Assembly (NCBI RefSeq): GCF_025717065.2
Contig: NZ_JAOVZO020000003.1
Coordinates: 558,001-622,000 of the forward strand
Length of the DNA stretch: 64,000 bases
Source of the DNA: Tahibacter soli
GTDB lineage: Bacteria > Pseudomonadota > Gammaproteobacteria > Xanthomonadales > Rhodanobacteraceae
Direction of reading: 5' to 3'
Positions 20,011-28,894 of the stretch are shown piece by piece; within the stretch, counting starts at the first letter, position 1; each line of letters starts with the position of its first letter. The notes under the pieces are model-generated. The model did no database searches, was not told the origin of the DNA, and saw only the letters and a program-made list of their open reading frames with translations. Position numbers and translations under genes: made by a program.

Positions 20011-23000
20011 GTGCAAGAACAGCGAACGACGGCCCCTGTGGCCGAACCCGAATACCGCGACCTGTTCGACGCGGCGCCGGGTCTGTACCTCGTGCTCGAT
20101 CCCGAGCTGCGCATCGTTGCGGTCAATCGCGCCTACGCGCGCGCGACGAAGACGCGGCGCGAGGACATCGTCGGACGCGGCATCTTCGACGTGTTTCCGG
20201 ACAATCCCGACGATCCAGGGGCCGAAGGCGTGCGCAACCTGCGCGCCTCGCTCGTGCGCGTGCTGCAGACGCGCCGGCCCGACGCCATGCCGGTGCAGAA
20301 GTACGACATCCGCAAGCCGCCGGAAGAGGGTGGCGGCTTCGAATCGCGCTACTGGAGCCCGCTCAACACGCCCGTGCTCGCCGACGACGGACGGCTCGAC
20401 TACATCATCCATCGCGTCGAGGACGTGACCGAGTTCGTGCAGCTCAAGCAGCAGGGGATCGAGGAAACGCGCATCAACGACGCGCTGCGGCAGCAGGCGT
20501 TGCGGATGGAAACCGAAGTGTTCGCGCGAGCGAACGAAGTTGCCGAGACGAGCGCGCAGCTCAAGCGCGCGAACGACGAACTCGACCGGCTGTACCGCAG
20601 GACGCGCGAGCTCGACGAGCTCAAGACGCGCTTCTTCGCCAACGTGAGCCACGAGCTGCGCACGCCGCTGACGCTGATCCTCGGACCGATGACGCAGCTC
20701 TTCGCGTCGCCGCGGCTCGACGACGCGGCGCGGCGCCAGCTGCAGGTGATGCAGCGCAACGCGCGCCTCCTGCATCGCCAGGTCGACAATCTGCTCGACG
20801 TCGCCAAGCTCGACGCCGGGCACATGTCGCTGCGATACGTGCGGGTCGACTTCGCGCGGCTCGTGCGCCTGCTCGCCTCGCACTTCGACACCGTCTCGGC
20901 GGATCGGCGCGTCCGCTATCGGATCGACGCGCCCGCCGCGCTCGTCGCCGAAGTCGACGCCGAGAAGTGCGAGCGCGTCATGCTCAACCTGCTGTCGAAC
21001 GCGTTCAAGTTCGTGCCGGACGGCGGCGACGTCGTGGTGACGCTGCGGCACGAAGACGCCGAGGCGGACTCGGCGGGGCACGTCGTGCTGACGGTCTCGG
21101 ACAGCGGGCCGGGCGTGCCGCTCGCGCTGCGCGAAACGGTCTTCGAGCGCTTCCGGCAAGTCGAAGACGGCGCCGAACGACGCAGCGGCGGCACCGGGCT
21201 CGGTCTTGCGATCGTCAGGGAGTTCGTGCAGTTGCAGCACGGCGACGTGACCCTGTCGCAGGCGCACGAAGGCGGGGCGCTGTTCACGGTACGGCTGCCG
21301 CTGCAGGCGCCGCCCGATATCGACGTGGCGCCGGCGGCACCGGACGCTGTCGCAAGCGCGATGCGGCACCTGCCGCGGGACGTCATCGGGCAAGACGACG
21401 TGCCCGTTGCGGAAATACCCGCGAGCGCTCCGGCCGACGCGCCGCTCGTACTCGTCGTCGAAGACAATCGCGACATGAGCGCGTTCATCGTCTCGTCCCT
21501 GGCGGAACGCTATCGCGTCGCGACCGCTTTCGACGGCATCGCGGCGTTGCAGGCGGCCATCGCGCTGCGTCCGGCGCTGATCCTGTCGGACGTGATGATG
21601 CCGGGCATGAGCGGCGACCGGTTCGTCGCGGCCGTGCGGCAGCGGCCCGAACTCGACGACACGCCGATCGTCATGCTGACGGCGAAGGCCGACGACGAAC
21701 TGCGCGCGCAGCTGTTGCGGCACAGCGTGCAGGACTACGTGCAGAAGCCTTTTTCCGTCGACGAACTGCTCGCGCGCATCGCCGGGCTGCTCAAGGAGCG
21801 TCGTCGCGTCGGGCGGCGCCTGTACAGCGTCGAGGAGCGCTTCCGCGCGACGTTCGAGCAGGCGGCCGTCGGCATCGCGCACGTCGCGCCGGACGGTCGC
21901 TGGCTGTGCGTGAACCGCAAGCTGTGCGACATCGTCGGCTACCCGCACGACGAACTGCTGAAGCTTTCCCTGCGGGACATCACGCATCCCGACGACCTCG
22001 CGACCGATGCGCAGCACGCGAGCCGCATGCTGGATGGAGAAATACAGAGCTACACACTGGAAAAGCGATACGTCCGGAAGGACCGCAGCCTCGTCTGGAT
22101 CCAGCTGACCGTCTCGCTCGTGCGCGACGAGGACGGCAGGCCCGACTATTTCATTGCCGTGATCGAAGACATCGACGCGCGCAAGACCGCCGAGCAGGCG
22201 TTGCGTCAGGCCGCAACGGTGTTCGAGAGCGCGAGCGAGGGCGTGATCATCTGCGACACCGACGGCAACATGCTGGCCGTGAATCGCGCGTTCACGCAGA
22301 TCACCGGCTACGCCGAAGCCGAAGCGCTCGGCCGCAATCCGCGCATGCTGCGCTCCGACCGGCACGGACGCGAATTCTTCCAGAGCCTGTGGGCGAGCCT
22401 GACCGTCGGCGGGCAGTGGCTCGGCGAGGTGTGGAACCGGCGCAAGAACGGCGAGATCCATCCGTGCTGGGTGACGATCTCGTGCGTGTTCGACGAACGC
22501 CGGCAGCCGACGCACTACGTCGCCTTGCTGACCGACCTCAGTCAGGTGCGCCGCAGCGAGGAGCAGCTCGCCCGCCTCGCGCACTACGATCCGCTGACCG
22601 AACTGCCGAACCGCCTGCTGCTGCAGTCGCGGCTGGAGCACGCGCTCGACAAGGCTCGCGGCAGCGAGCGCCGCGTCGCCGTGTTGTTCGTCAATCTCGA
22701 CCGCTTCCGGACGGTCAACGGCAGCCTCGGCCATACGGTCGGCGACGACCTGCTGGTCGACGTCGCGCGCCGTCTGCGCACGTGCCTGCGCGGCGAGGAC
22801 ACGCTCGGCCGCTTCGGCAGCGACGAGTTCCTGCTCGTTCTCGAATCGCCCGGCCTCGACACCGTCGCCGAAACCGCGCAACGGGTGCTGACCGAACTTG
22901 CGATTCCGTTTCGCATCGCCAGCGGCGCGGAACTGTTTCTCGGCGCGAGCATCGGCATTGCGACGTTCCCGGAGGACGGCGATACCGCGGCCGAACTTCT

Positions 23001-23931
23001 GCGCGACGCCGATACCGCGCTGCGCCAGGCCAAGAACCAGGGCCGCAACCGATTCTGCTTCTATACCGCGTCGATGAACGTCGAGGCGCTCGCCCGGCTG
23101 GAAATGGACGGCGCGCTGCGACGCGCGGTCGAACGCGGCGAGTTCGTCCTGCACTACCAGCCGAAGATCGACCTGCGCACCGGCGAGGTATGCGGCGCCG
23201 AGGCGCTGATCCGCTGGCGGCGCGAGGCCGGCCGTCTGGAATTGCCGGACCGTTTCATTCCGCTGGCCGAATCCACCGGGCTGATCGTGCCGATCGGCGC
23301 GTGGGTCGTCGACGAAGTGTGCCGCCAGTTGCGCGCGTGGAGCGACGAGGAGGAGTGGCCGGCCTGTCGTATCGCCTTGAACGTGTCGGCGCGGCAGTTT
23401 CACGCGAGCGACCTCGCGGCCGTCGTCGAGCAGGCGCTCGCGCGACACCGGATACCGGCCGACCGGGTCGAACTCGAGCTGACCGAGAGCATGCTGATGG
23501 ACGATCTGGAGCGCACGACGCGCGTCCTGCAGGCACTCAAATCGCTCGGCGTGCAGTTGTCGCTCGACGACTTCGGAACGGGCTATTCGAGCTTCGGATA
23601 CCTCGGCCGGTTTCCGATCGACGCGCTGAAGATCGACCAGTCGTTCGTGCGCAACATCGACACGGAACGCGAATCGGCGCTGATCGCGGTCTCGATCATC
23701 GAACTTGCGCATCGCATGGGGCTCAAGGTCGTCGCGGAAGGCATCGAAACGCAGGCCGAGCTTGCATACCTGCGCGCGCAGGGGTGCGACGTGATGCAGG
23801 GCTACCGCTTCTCGCGGCCTTTGCCCGCGCGCGAATTCGCGCAGCTGATGCGCCTCGGCACGCGTCTGCACGACGGGCATGCGGGCGACACGCGGCCCGA
23901 CGGCGACGACACGCAGTTGCGGCTCGAGTAG
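20011..23931 (+). CDS. Hybrid histidine kinase-receiver-PAS-GGDEF-EAL protein
   Basis: A 1306-residue signalling protein. In order: PAS (about 5-145), coiled coil, HisKA with SHELRTP (phosphoacceptor H214), HATPase (NAFKFVPDGGD, GTGLGLAIV), receiver domain (phosphoacceptor D527 in LILSDVMMPG), two PAS/PAC domains, GGDEF and EAL. The GGDEF motif is degenerate (GSDEF, 936-940) but keeps the I-site RGED five residues upstream. The EAL domain keeps EAL (from residue 1064) and DDFGTGYSS, so it is probably a c-di-GMP phosphodiesterase. No membrane helix is seen, suggesting a cytoplasmic sensor. Start GTG 20011 is preferred over ATG 19864 because GGAGAGGGAGG lies just upstream and it avoids overlap with the divergent gene. 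Confidence 0.9.
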   Translation: MQEQRTTAPVAEPEYRDLFDAAPGLYLVLDPELRIVAVNRAYARATKTRREDIVGRGIFDVFPDNPDDPGAEGVRNLRASLVRVLQTRRPDAMPVQKYDIRKPPEEGGGFESRYWSPLNTPVLADDGRLDYIIHRVEDVTEFVQLKQQGIEETRINDALRQQALRMETEVFARANEVAETSAQLKRANDELDRLYRRTRELDELKTRFFANVSHELRTPLTLILGPMTQLFASPRLDDAARRQLQVMQRNARLLHRQVDNLLDVAKLDAGHMSLRYVRVDFARLVRLLASHFDTVSADRRVRYRIDAPAALVAEVDAEKCERVMLNLLSNAFKFVPDGGDVVVTLRHEDAEADSAGHVVLTVSDSGPGVPLALRETVFERFRQVEDGAERRSGGTGLGLAIVREFVQLQHGDVTLSQAHEGGALFTVRLPLQAPPDIDVAPAAPDAVASAMRHLPRDVIGQDDVPVAEIPASAPADAPLVLVVEDNRDMSAFIVSSLAERYRVATAFDGIAALQAAIALRPALILSDVMMPGMSGDRFVAAVRQRPELDDTPIVMLTAKADDELRAQLLRHSVQDYVQKPFSVDELLARIAGLLKERRRVGRRLYSVEERFRATFEQAAVGIAHVAPDGRWLCVNRKLCDIVGYPHDELLKLSLRDITHPDDLATDAQHASRMLDGEIQSYTLEKRYVRKDRSLVWIQLTVSLVRDEDGRPDYFIAVIEDIDARKTAEQALRQAATVFESASEGVIICDTDGNMLAVNRAFTQITGYAEAEALGRNPRMLRSDRHGREFFQSLWASLTVGGQWLGEVWNRRKNGEIHPCWVTISCVFDERRQPTHYVALLTDLSQVRRSEEQLARLAHYDPLTELPNRLLLQSRLEHALDKARGSERRVAVLFVNLDRFRTVNGSLGHTVGDDLLVDVARRLRTCLRGEDTLGRFGSDEFLLVLESPGLDTVAETAQRVLTELAIPFRIASGAELFLGASIGIATFPEDGDTAAELLRDADTALRQAKNQGRNRFCFYTASMNVEALARLEMDGALRRAVERGEFVLHYQPKIDLRTGEVCGAEALIRWRREAGRLELPDRFIPLAESTGLIVPIGAWVVDEVCRQLRAWSDEEEWPACRIALNVSARQFHASDLAAVVEQALARHRIPADRVELELTESMLMDDLERTTRVLQALKSLGVQLSLDDFGTGYSSFGYLGRFPIDALKIDQSFVRNIDTERESALIAVSIIELAHRMGLKVVAEGIETQAELAYLRAQGCDVMQGYRFSRPLPAREFAQLMRLGTRLHDGHAGDTRPDGDDTQLRLE

Positions 23932-23942
23932 ATATCAAAGAG

Positions 23943-23977
23943 AAAGGGCTCCGCCGGCGGATGCCAGGGAGCCCTTT
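23943..23977 (+). terminator. Intrinsic-like terminator after the hybrid sensor gene
   Basis: AAAGGGCTCC (23943-23952) pairs with 23968-23977, which ends in TTT. It lies 12 bases after the stop codon. Confidence 0.7.
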
Positions 23978-24032
23978 CGATCCGGCACGCCACTCGGAGG
24001 GGTGTGGAGCCCGGAATTCCTGCGTCGAGCGG

Positions 24033-24067
24033 AAGGCGGCGCGCGCCGTCGGTACGCGCGCCGCCTT
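24033..24067 (-). terminator. Terminator hairpin of the TonB receptor gene
   Basis: A perfect 13-base inverted repeat (24033-24045 with 24055-24067) lies just past the receptor stop on the minus strand. Only two T follow. Confidence 0.5.
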
Positions 24068-24088
24068 CGTCCCGCTATCGACCTTGCC

Positions 24089-26104
24089 TCAGAAGAACGC
24101 GCGCACGCCGAAAGCCACCGCGCGGCCGGGCAGCGGCGCCTTGTCCTTGATGTACGAGGTCGCGAGGCGCGCCGTCTGGTTCGTCAGGTTCGTGCCGTCG
24201 GCGAACAGCTCCCAGCTCGTCGTGTCGGTCGTATCGAACGTGTAGCTCACGTGCGCGTTGACGAGCGTGAAGCCGTCGGTCGGCGTTTCGAACTGCGCGG
24301 TCTTGTCCTGCTTCATGTAGCGCGCGGCGCCGACGCTCGCGCGCCATGCGTCGGCCGACCATTTGAGATCGACGCCGACGCGTCCCGGCGCGATGCGCGG
24401 CAGGTTGCCGCCGTCGTCGAGCTTCGCGCGCACCGTATCGCCCCACAGGCGCAGGTCGTAGTGGCCCGTCGCGCCTTCCGACAGCTTGAACAGCGCTTCG
24501 CCTTCGTAGCCGCGGAACTTCGCGTCGCCCTGCGACCACTGGCGCACCGGCAGGTCGTCTTCGACTTCGCCGGTGTCGACGAGATAAATGTAATCTTTGA
24601 ACTTGTTCTGGTACGCGGAAAGCTTCGCTTCGAGCCAGTCGCTGTGATAGTGCAGGCCGATTTCGAGCTGGTTCGACGTTTCCTTCGTCGCGTCCGGCAG
24701 GCCGATCTCGAACGATTCGGTCGCCACGTGCGGGCCGTTCGCGAACAGTTCTTCTTCGGCCGGCGCGCGCTGCGCGCGGTCGGCGTTCAAGTTCAGGTGC
24801 CAGTCGTCGGCGAGCTTGAACGCAAGGCCGATCGACGCGCTGAACGGCGAGAAGCTGCGCTTGACGCCGTCGACCGGGTCGCTCGACTGCTTGTCGGCGC
24901 GTGCGCCGAGATCGAGCTTGAAGCGATCCCATTCGCGCTGCTCCATCGCGAACACGCCGTAGCCGCGCGTGAGCGTTTGCGGCACGAACGCTTCTTCGCC
25001 GATCGCCTGGAAGTCGCGCCGCAGGAACTGCATGCCGAACGCGCCGCGCCAGCCGGCGAGTTCGCTCTGCACGAGTTCCACTCTTCCCTCGTTGGATTTG
25101 GAGAGAAATACCGTACCGATTTCGTCGCCCTCGAATTCGGTGTGGCTGTAGTCGGTGTGGCTGAAATTGAAGCGGATCGCGTCGACGCCGTTGAACGGGT
25201 TGTTGAGGCCGCCCTTGACGTCGTAGCGCGTCTGCGCGAGCTGCAGCGTGACCGGGCCTTCGCCCTCCGCCGGATCGCCCGGTTCGGCCGGGTTGCCGTA
25301 GTGATCGAGAAAGCGCGAGACGGCAAGCCCGATGAAGCCGGCGTCGCCGATCCACGAGCCGCCGAACGAACCCGATTTCGTGGTCAGGAAACTGTTCTTG
25401 ATCTTGCCGTCCGGACCGTCGTAGTCGTCGGTGTCGCGATACGTGCCGTCGGCGTGCAGCGCGAAGCTGCCGGCACCGATGTCGACGCGCGCCATGCCGG
25501 TGCGCTCGTTCGCGCCGTCGTTGCCGCGCAGCTCGGCGCGGCCCGAGAACGCCCGGTCGGGCAGCTTGTCCGGAATGCGGCCGTCGACGACGTTGACCAC
25601 GCCGCCGATCGCGCCCGAGCCGAACAGCAGCGTCGCCGGTCCCTTGAGCACTTCGATCTGGTCGGCGAGAAACGGTTCGATCGCGACCGCGTGATCCTGG
25701 CTTACCGTCGACACGTCGCCCGAACTCGCGCCGTTCGACAGCACGCCGACGCGCGCGCCGTCGAGGCCGCGAATCACCGGGCGGCCGACGCCGGGTCCGA
25801 AATACGTGGTCTGCACGCCGGGCTGCTTGGCGACCGTTTCGCCGATCGTGCCGGCCTTCGCGTCGTCGAGCGCCGCGCCCGTGAGCACGGTGACCGGCGC
25901 GATCACTTCGTCGGCGGTCTGCTTGATCGGCAGCGCGGTGACCTCAACTTCGTCGAGCTTGTGCGCTTCCTGCGGCGAGTTGCGCGTGCCGCCGTCTTCG
26001 GCGGGCCCGGCGGCGTCGGCCGGCGCGGCGTCGGCCCGGGCTTCGCCGGCCGCAACCGCGCCGAGCAGGGTGCCGACGGCCAGCGCAAGCAGTGTCTTGT
26101 TCAT
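24089..26104 (-). CDS. TonB-dependent outer-membrane receptor, ZnuD-like
   Basis: A 671-residue outer-membrane receptor: signal peptide (LALAVGTLLGAVAAGEARA), a TonB-box-like segment DEVEVTALP, plug domain (RPVIRGLDGARVGVLSNG, IEVLKGPATLLFGSGAIGGVVN) and a beta barrel ending in a terminal phenylalanine (VRAFF). The plug and the barrel motif ADRAQRAPAEEELFANGPHVAT resemble the zinc receptor ZnuD of Neisseria and its relatives. Zinc as substrate is inferred from this, from the adjacent Zur-like operator and from the nearby zur. It is divergent from the MerC-like gene. GGAG lies upstream of the ATG. Confidence 0.88.
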   Translation of the reverse strand: MNKTLLALAVGTLLGAVAAGEARADAAPADAAGPAEDGGTRNSPQEAHKLDEVEVTALPIKQTADEVIAPVTVLTGAALDDAKAGTIGETVAKQPGVQTTYFGPGVGRPVIRGLDGARVGVLSNGASSGDVSTVSQDHAVAIEPFLADQIEVLKGPATLLFGSGAIGGVVNVVDGRIPDKLPDRAFSGRAELRGNDGANERTGMARVDIGAGSFALHADGTYRDTDDYDGPDGKIKNSFLTTKSGSFGGSWIGDAGFIGLAVSRFLDHYGNPAEPGDPAEGEGPVTLQLAQTRYDVKGGLNNPFNGVDAIRFNFSHTDYSHTEFEGDEIGTVFLSKSNEGRVELVQSELAGWRGAFGMQFLRRDFQAIGEEAFVPQTLTRGYGVFAMEQREWDRFKLDLGARADKQSSDPVDGVKRSFSPFSASIGLAFKLADDWHLNLNADRAQRAPAEEELFANGPHVATESFEIGLPDATKETSNQLEIGLHYHSDWLEAKLSAYQNKFKDYIYLVDTGEVEDDLPVRQWSQGDAKFRGYEGEALFKLSEGATGHYDLRLWGDTVRAKLDDGGNLPRIAPGRVGVDLKWSADAWRASVGAARYMKQDKTAQFETPTDGFTLVNAHVSYTFDTTDTTSWELFADGTNLTNQTARLATSYIKDKAPLPGRAVAFGVRAFF

Positions 26105-26144
26105 GAAAACTCCGAGTTACGGGAACGGATACGGGTTAGCGATA

Positions 26145-26167
26145 GCTATGTTATACTGTATCAAATC
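26145..26167. promoter_or_regulatory. Candidate Zur operator between ZnuD-like and MerC-like genes
   Basis: The left half ATGTTATA (26148-26155) is identical to the half-site of the gammaproteobacterial Zur box (GAAATGTTATAnTATAACATTTC as I recall it). The right half matches at 8 of 11 positions. It overlaps a TATACT box (26152-26157) that suits the plus-strand MerC-like gene and lies about 40 bp upstream of the receptor start, so one repressor could shut both genes. Confidence 0.65.
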
Positions 26168-26224
26168 GCATGCGCGACAGTCTGTCGGAAGTCATGCTCC
26201 ATCCCGCCGCCGATACGAACGGTC

Positions 26225-26692
26225 ATGTCATCTGAAGCCGCCTGCGTGAATTCGAACGACTCCCTGCCGACCTCGACCGGGGCCGGTGCGACCCCGCCCC
26301 GCCGTTTCGCGGCGCTCGCCGATCGTTTCGGCGCGACCGCCTCGTTCCTGTGCGCCGTGCATTGCGCGCTGCTGCCGTTCGTGATCGCGATCCTGCCGGC
26401 GCTGGGCCTCGGCTTTCTCGCCGACCATGCGATCGAGCGCGGTTTCGTCGTGTTCGCGTGCACGCTCGCGACGACGATGCTCGTGCTCGGCTTTCGCCGC
26501 CACGGCAGCGGCAAGGCGCTGGCGCTGCTGTTTCCCGGCGTCGCGTTGCTGCTTGCCGGCGTGCTCGTCGATTTCGAGCGCGCGACCACGCTGCATGCCG
26601 CGCTGGTCACCTGCGGCGGCACGCTCGTCGCGCTCGCGCATATCGTCAATCTGCGCCTGTCGCATCGCCACGACGAAAACTGCCGGCACTGA
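26225..26692 (+). CDS. MerC-domain membrane protein
   Basis: A 155-residue protein with four hydrophobic segments (about residues 42-62, 67-87, 95-112 and 117-135). The first carries the paired cysteines of the MerC family (FLCAVHCALLP); the C-terminus is metal-ligand rich (SHRHDENCRH). MerC proteins are inner-membrane metal transporters known from mercury operons. No mer genes are here, and the Zur-like operator suggests a zinc role. This function is inferred, not shown. Confidence 0.8.
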   Translation: MSSEAACVNSNDSLPTSTGAGATPPRRFAALADRFGATASFLCAVHCALLPFVIAILPALGLGFLADHAIERGFVVFACTLATTMLVLGFRRHGSGKALALLFPGVALLLAGVLVDFERATTLHAALVTCGGTLVALAHIVNLRLSHRHDENCRH

Positions 26693-26816
26693 CGGCTCCG
26701 CAATAAATGTAAACATCGCGCGGTACGGCTCCGTAGCGCGCTTGGCAAACCCTGCCGGGCTGCCGATACTGCCGGCGGACCGTGCTTGCCGGTCGGCGCC
26801 GACAGGGATTTGCCGG

Positions 26817-27437
26817 ATGAGCCAGATCTCGCAGCAGAACCTGATTCGCACGTATCGCTGCTATGCGCCGCTCTACGATTTCGTGTTCGGCGCCATCCTG
26901 GAGCCGGGCCGCCGGCGCCTGGCCGAGGCCGTCAATGCGCAGCGGCCGCGACGCCTGCTCGAAGTCGGCGTCGGCACCGGACTGACGCTGTCGCGCTACG
27001 CGCGCGAAATCTCGGTGGTCGGCATCGACGTTTCCGACGACATGCTGCGGCGCGCGCACGCGCGCGTCGCGGCGCTCGACGGCGCGCAGATCGCGCTGCA
27101 GCGCATGGACGGCGAACGCATGGCGTTCGCCGACGGCGCGTTCGACTGCGTCGCGGTGCCGTACACGTATTCGGTCACGCCCAATCCCGCGGCGCTCGTC
27201 GGCGAGCTGCGCCGCGTCTGCGCGAAAGGCGGCACGATCATCCTGCTCAACCACTTCGGCGGCAGCCGCTACTGGTCGTTCATGGACAGGGCGTTTCGCG
27301 CGTTCGCCGACCGGATCGGCTTTCGTTCCGATTTTTCGTACGAGGCGCAGGTGCTCGCGCACGACTGGCGCGTGCGCTCGGTCGCCGACGTGAATTTTCT
27401 CGGGCTCTCCAAGCTCGTCGTCATCGAGAATCGGTAA
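26817..27437 (+). CDS. SAM-dependent methyltransferase, PmtA-like (phospholipid N-methyltransferase)
   Basis: A 206-residue class I methyltransferase with SAM motif I LEVGVGTGLTL at about residues 48-58 and acidic motif II VVGIDVSDDML. The segment YAPLYDFVFGAILEPGRR and the tail following FNHFGG-type residues resemble the Rhodobacter/Sinorhizobium PmtA family. That family methylates phosphatidylethanolamine stepwise to phosphatidylcholine at the membrane. It could also be another small-molecule methyltransferase of the same fold. The ATG at 26817 follows CAGGGA. It lies between the MerC-like and CDF genes with gaps, so co-regulation is unclear. Confidence 0.75.
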   Translation: MSQISQQNLIRTYRCYAPLYDFVFGAILEPGRRRLAEAVNAQRPRRLLEVGVGTGLTLSRYAREISVVGIDVSDDMLRRAHARVAALDGAQIALQRMDGERMAFADGAFDCVAVPYTYSVTPNPAALVGELRRVCAKGGTIILLNHFGGSRYWSFMDRAFRAFADRIGFRSDFSYEAQVLAHDWRVRSVADVNFLGLSKLVVIENR

Positions 27438-27486
27438 CCCGAGGCAACGCCCCAGTGATTGTGTAACCGCGCCATCGCTGCCTAGC

Positions 27487-28542
27487 ATGCGCGGCATGAG
27501 TCATTCGCACAGCCACGACCACGCGCACGGTCACCGTCACGATCACGGCGGTCACGATCACGACCGCGGCGATGCGCACGGCCACAGCCACCCCGAACTC
27601 GACGACGAGGCGCGCGCGCATACCGGCGGCTACGCCGACGATCCCGGACGCACGCGCAAGCTGCTGCTCGCGTTCGTACTGACCACCGTCACGCTCGTCG
27701 CCGAAGCGGTGGGCGGCTGGATTTCCGGTTCGCTCGCCCTGCTCGCCGACGCGGGGCACATGCTCGTCGACGCGCTCGCGCTGCTGTTCGCGTGGCTCGG
27801 CGCGCACTACGCGCGGCTGCCGGCCGACGCCAGGCGCAGCTTCGGCTACGCGCGGCTCGAAGTGCTGGTCGGCTACACCAATGCGCTGACGCAGTTCATC
27901 CTCGTCGCGTGGATCGTGTACGAGGCGATCGGGCGCATCTTCTCGCCGCAGCCGATCCTGTCGGGCACGATGCTGCTCGTCGCGATCGGCGGCCTCGTGG
28001 TGAACCTCCTCGTGCTGCGCACGCTCGGCGGGCACGATCACGACGATCTCAACACCGCCGGCGCGCGCCTGCACGTGATCGGCGATCTGCTCGGCTCGCT
28101 CGGCGCGGTCGGCGCGGCGCTCGTCGTGCGCTATTTCGGCTGGCTCTGGGCCGATCCGGCGATTTCGGTCTTCGTGTCGCTGCTGATTCTCTTCAGCGCG
28201 TGGCGCCTGTTGAAGCGTTCGGCGCACATCCTGCTCGAAGGCGTGCCCGAAGGCGTGGAAGTCGATGCGATCGTCGGCACGCTCGAACGCGACGCGCCGG
28301 ACGTGCGCGACGTGCATCACGTGCACGTGTGGCAGCTCGCCGGCGGCGTGCGGGTCGCGACGCTGCACGCACGCCTGGCCGGCGGTGTCGAACCGGATGC
28401 GGCGATTCTCGCCGTCGGGCGCGTGCTGCGCGAGCGCTTCGGCATCGAGCACGTCACCGTGCAGCTCGACGGCGTCAGCTGCAACGAGCCGCGCTGCGCG
28501 CCGCCGAAGGGCGACGCCCACGGGCACGGCCACGCGCATTGA
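27487..28542 (+). CDS. Cation diffusion facilitator (zinc/cobalt/cadmium exporter)
   Basis: A 351-residue CDF-family antiporter of the CzcD/ZitB type that exports divalent zinc-like cations from the cytoplasm in exchange for protons. It has a His-rich N-terminus (HSHSHDHAHGHRH), six membrane helices, the metal-site motifs GHMLVD (helix II) and HVIGD (helix V), and a cytoplasmic ferredoxin-like C-terminal domain (VRDVHHVHVWQL) with another His cluster at the end (HGHGHAH). A start nine bases later (MSHSHSHDH) is equally possible. Together with zur and the ZnuD-like receptor it makes a zinc set. Confidence 0.92.
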   Translation: MRGMSHSHSHDHAHGHRHDHGGHDHDRGDAHGHSHPELDDEARAHTGGYADDPGRTRKLLLAFVLTTVTLVAEAVGGWISGSLALLADAGHMLVDALALLFAWLGAHYARLPADARRSFGYARLEVLVGYTNALTQFILVAWIVYEAIGRIFSPQPILSGTMLLVAIGGLVVNLLVLRTLGGHDHDDLNTAGARLHVIGDLLGSLGAVGAALVVRYFGWLWADPAISVFVSLLILFSAWRLLKRSAHILLEGVPEGVEVDAIVGTLERDAPDVRDVHHVHVWQLAGGVRVATLHARLAGGVEPDAAILAVGRVLRERFGIEHVTVQLDGVSCNEPRCAPPKGDAHGHGHAH

Positions 28543-28626
28543 GGGCTCGCGGGCCGTCCGTTTTGCGCTGCGGCCGGGCGCTGGTAAGCTACGCAGCCAA
28601 CACGTTTTTTTCGGAGTGATACTCGA

Positions 28627-28815
28627 ATGGGCAAGGGCGACAAGAAGACGCGCAAGGGCAAGACCTACGCCGGCAGCTACGGCAACGTGCGTCCGCACCG
28701 CATCAAGGCGGAAGCCGCGACCAAGGCCGTGACAGCCAAGCCGGCCGCCGCCAAGAAGGCGCCGGCCGCCGCGCCGGCCGCCAAGAAGGCCGCCGCGAAG
28801 AAGCCGGCCGCCTGA
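28627..28815 (+). CDS. 30S ribosomal protein THX with Lys/Ala tail
   Basis: A small basic protein of 62 residues. The first 25 or so (GKGDKKTRKGK, GSYGNVRPHR) match the bTHX family, a peptide that binds the head of the 30S subunit. The remaining residues are almost only Lys, Ala and Pro, longer than the usual family end. CGGAG lies 12 bases before the ATG, and a strong terminator follows, so it is a monocistronic gene. Confidence 0.85.
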   Translation: MGKGDKKTRKGKTYAGSYGNVRPHRIKAEAATKAVTAKPAAAKKAPAAAPAAKKAAAKKPAA

Positions 28816-28840
28816 TCCGCTGACGCCATCGTCGCGACGA

Positions 28841-28865
28841 ACCCCCGCCACGCGGGGGTTTTTTT
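28841..28865 (+). terminator. Intrinsic terminator after THX gene
   Basis: ACCCCCGC (28841-28848), loop CAC, GCGGGGGT (28852-28859), followed by seven T: a classic rho-independent terminator. Confidence 0.95.
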
Positions 28866-28894
28866 ATGGCCCGGCGCCGGACCAGGGCCGTTCG

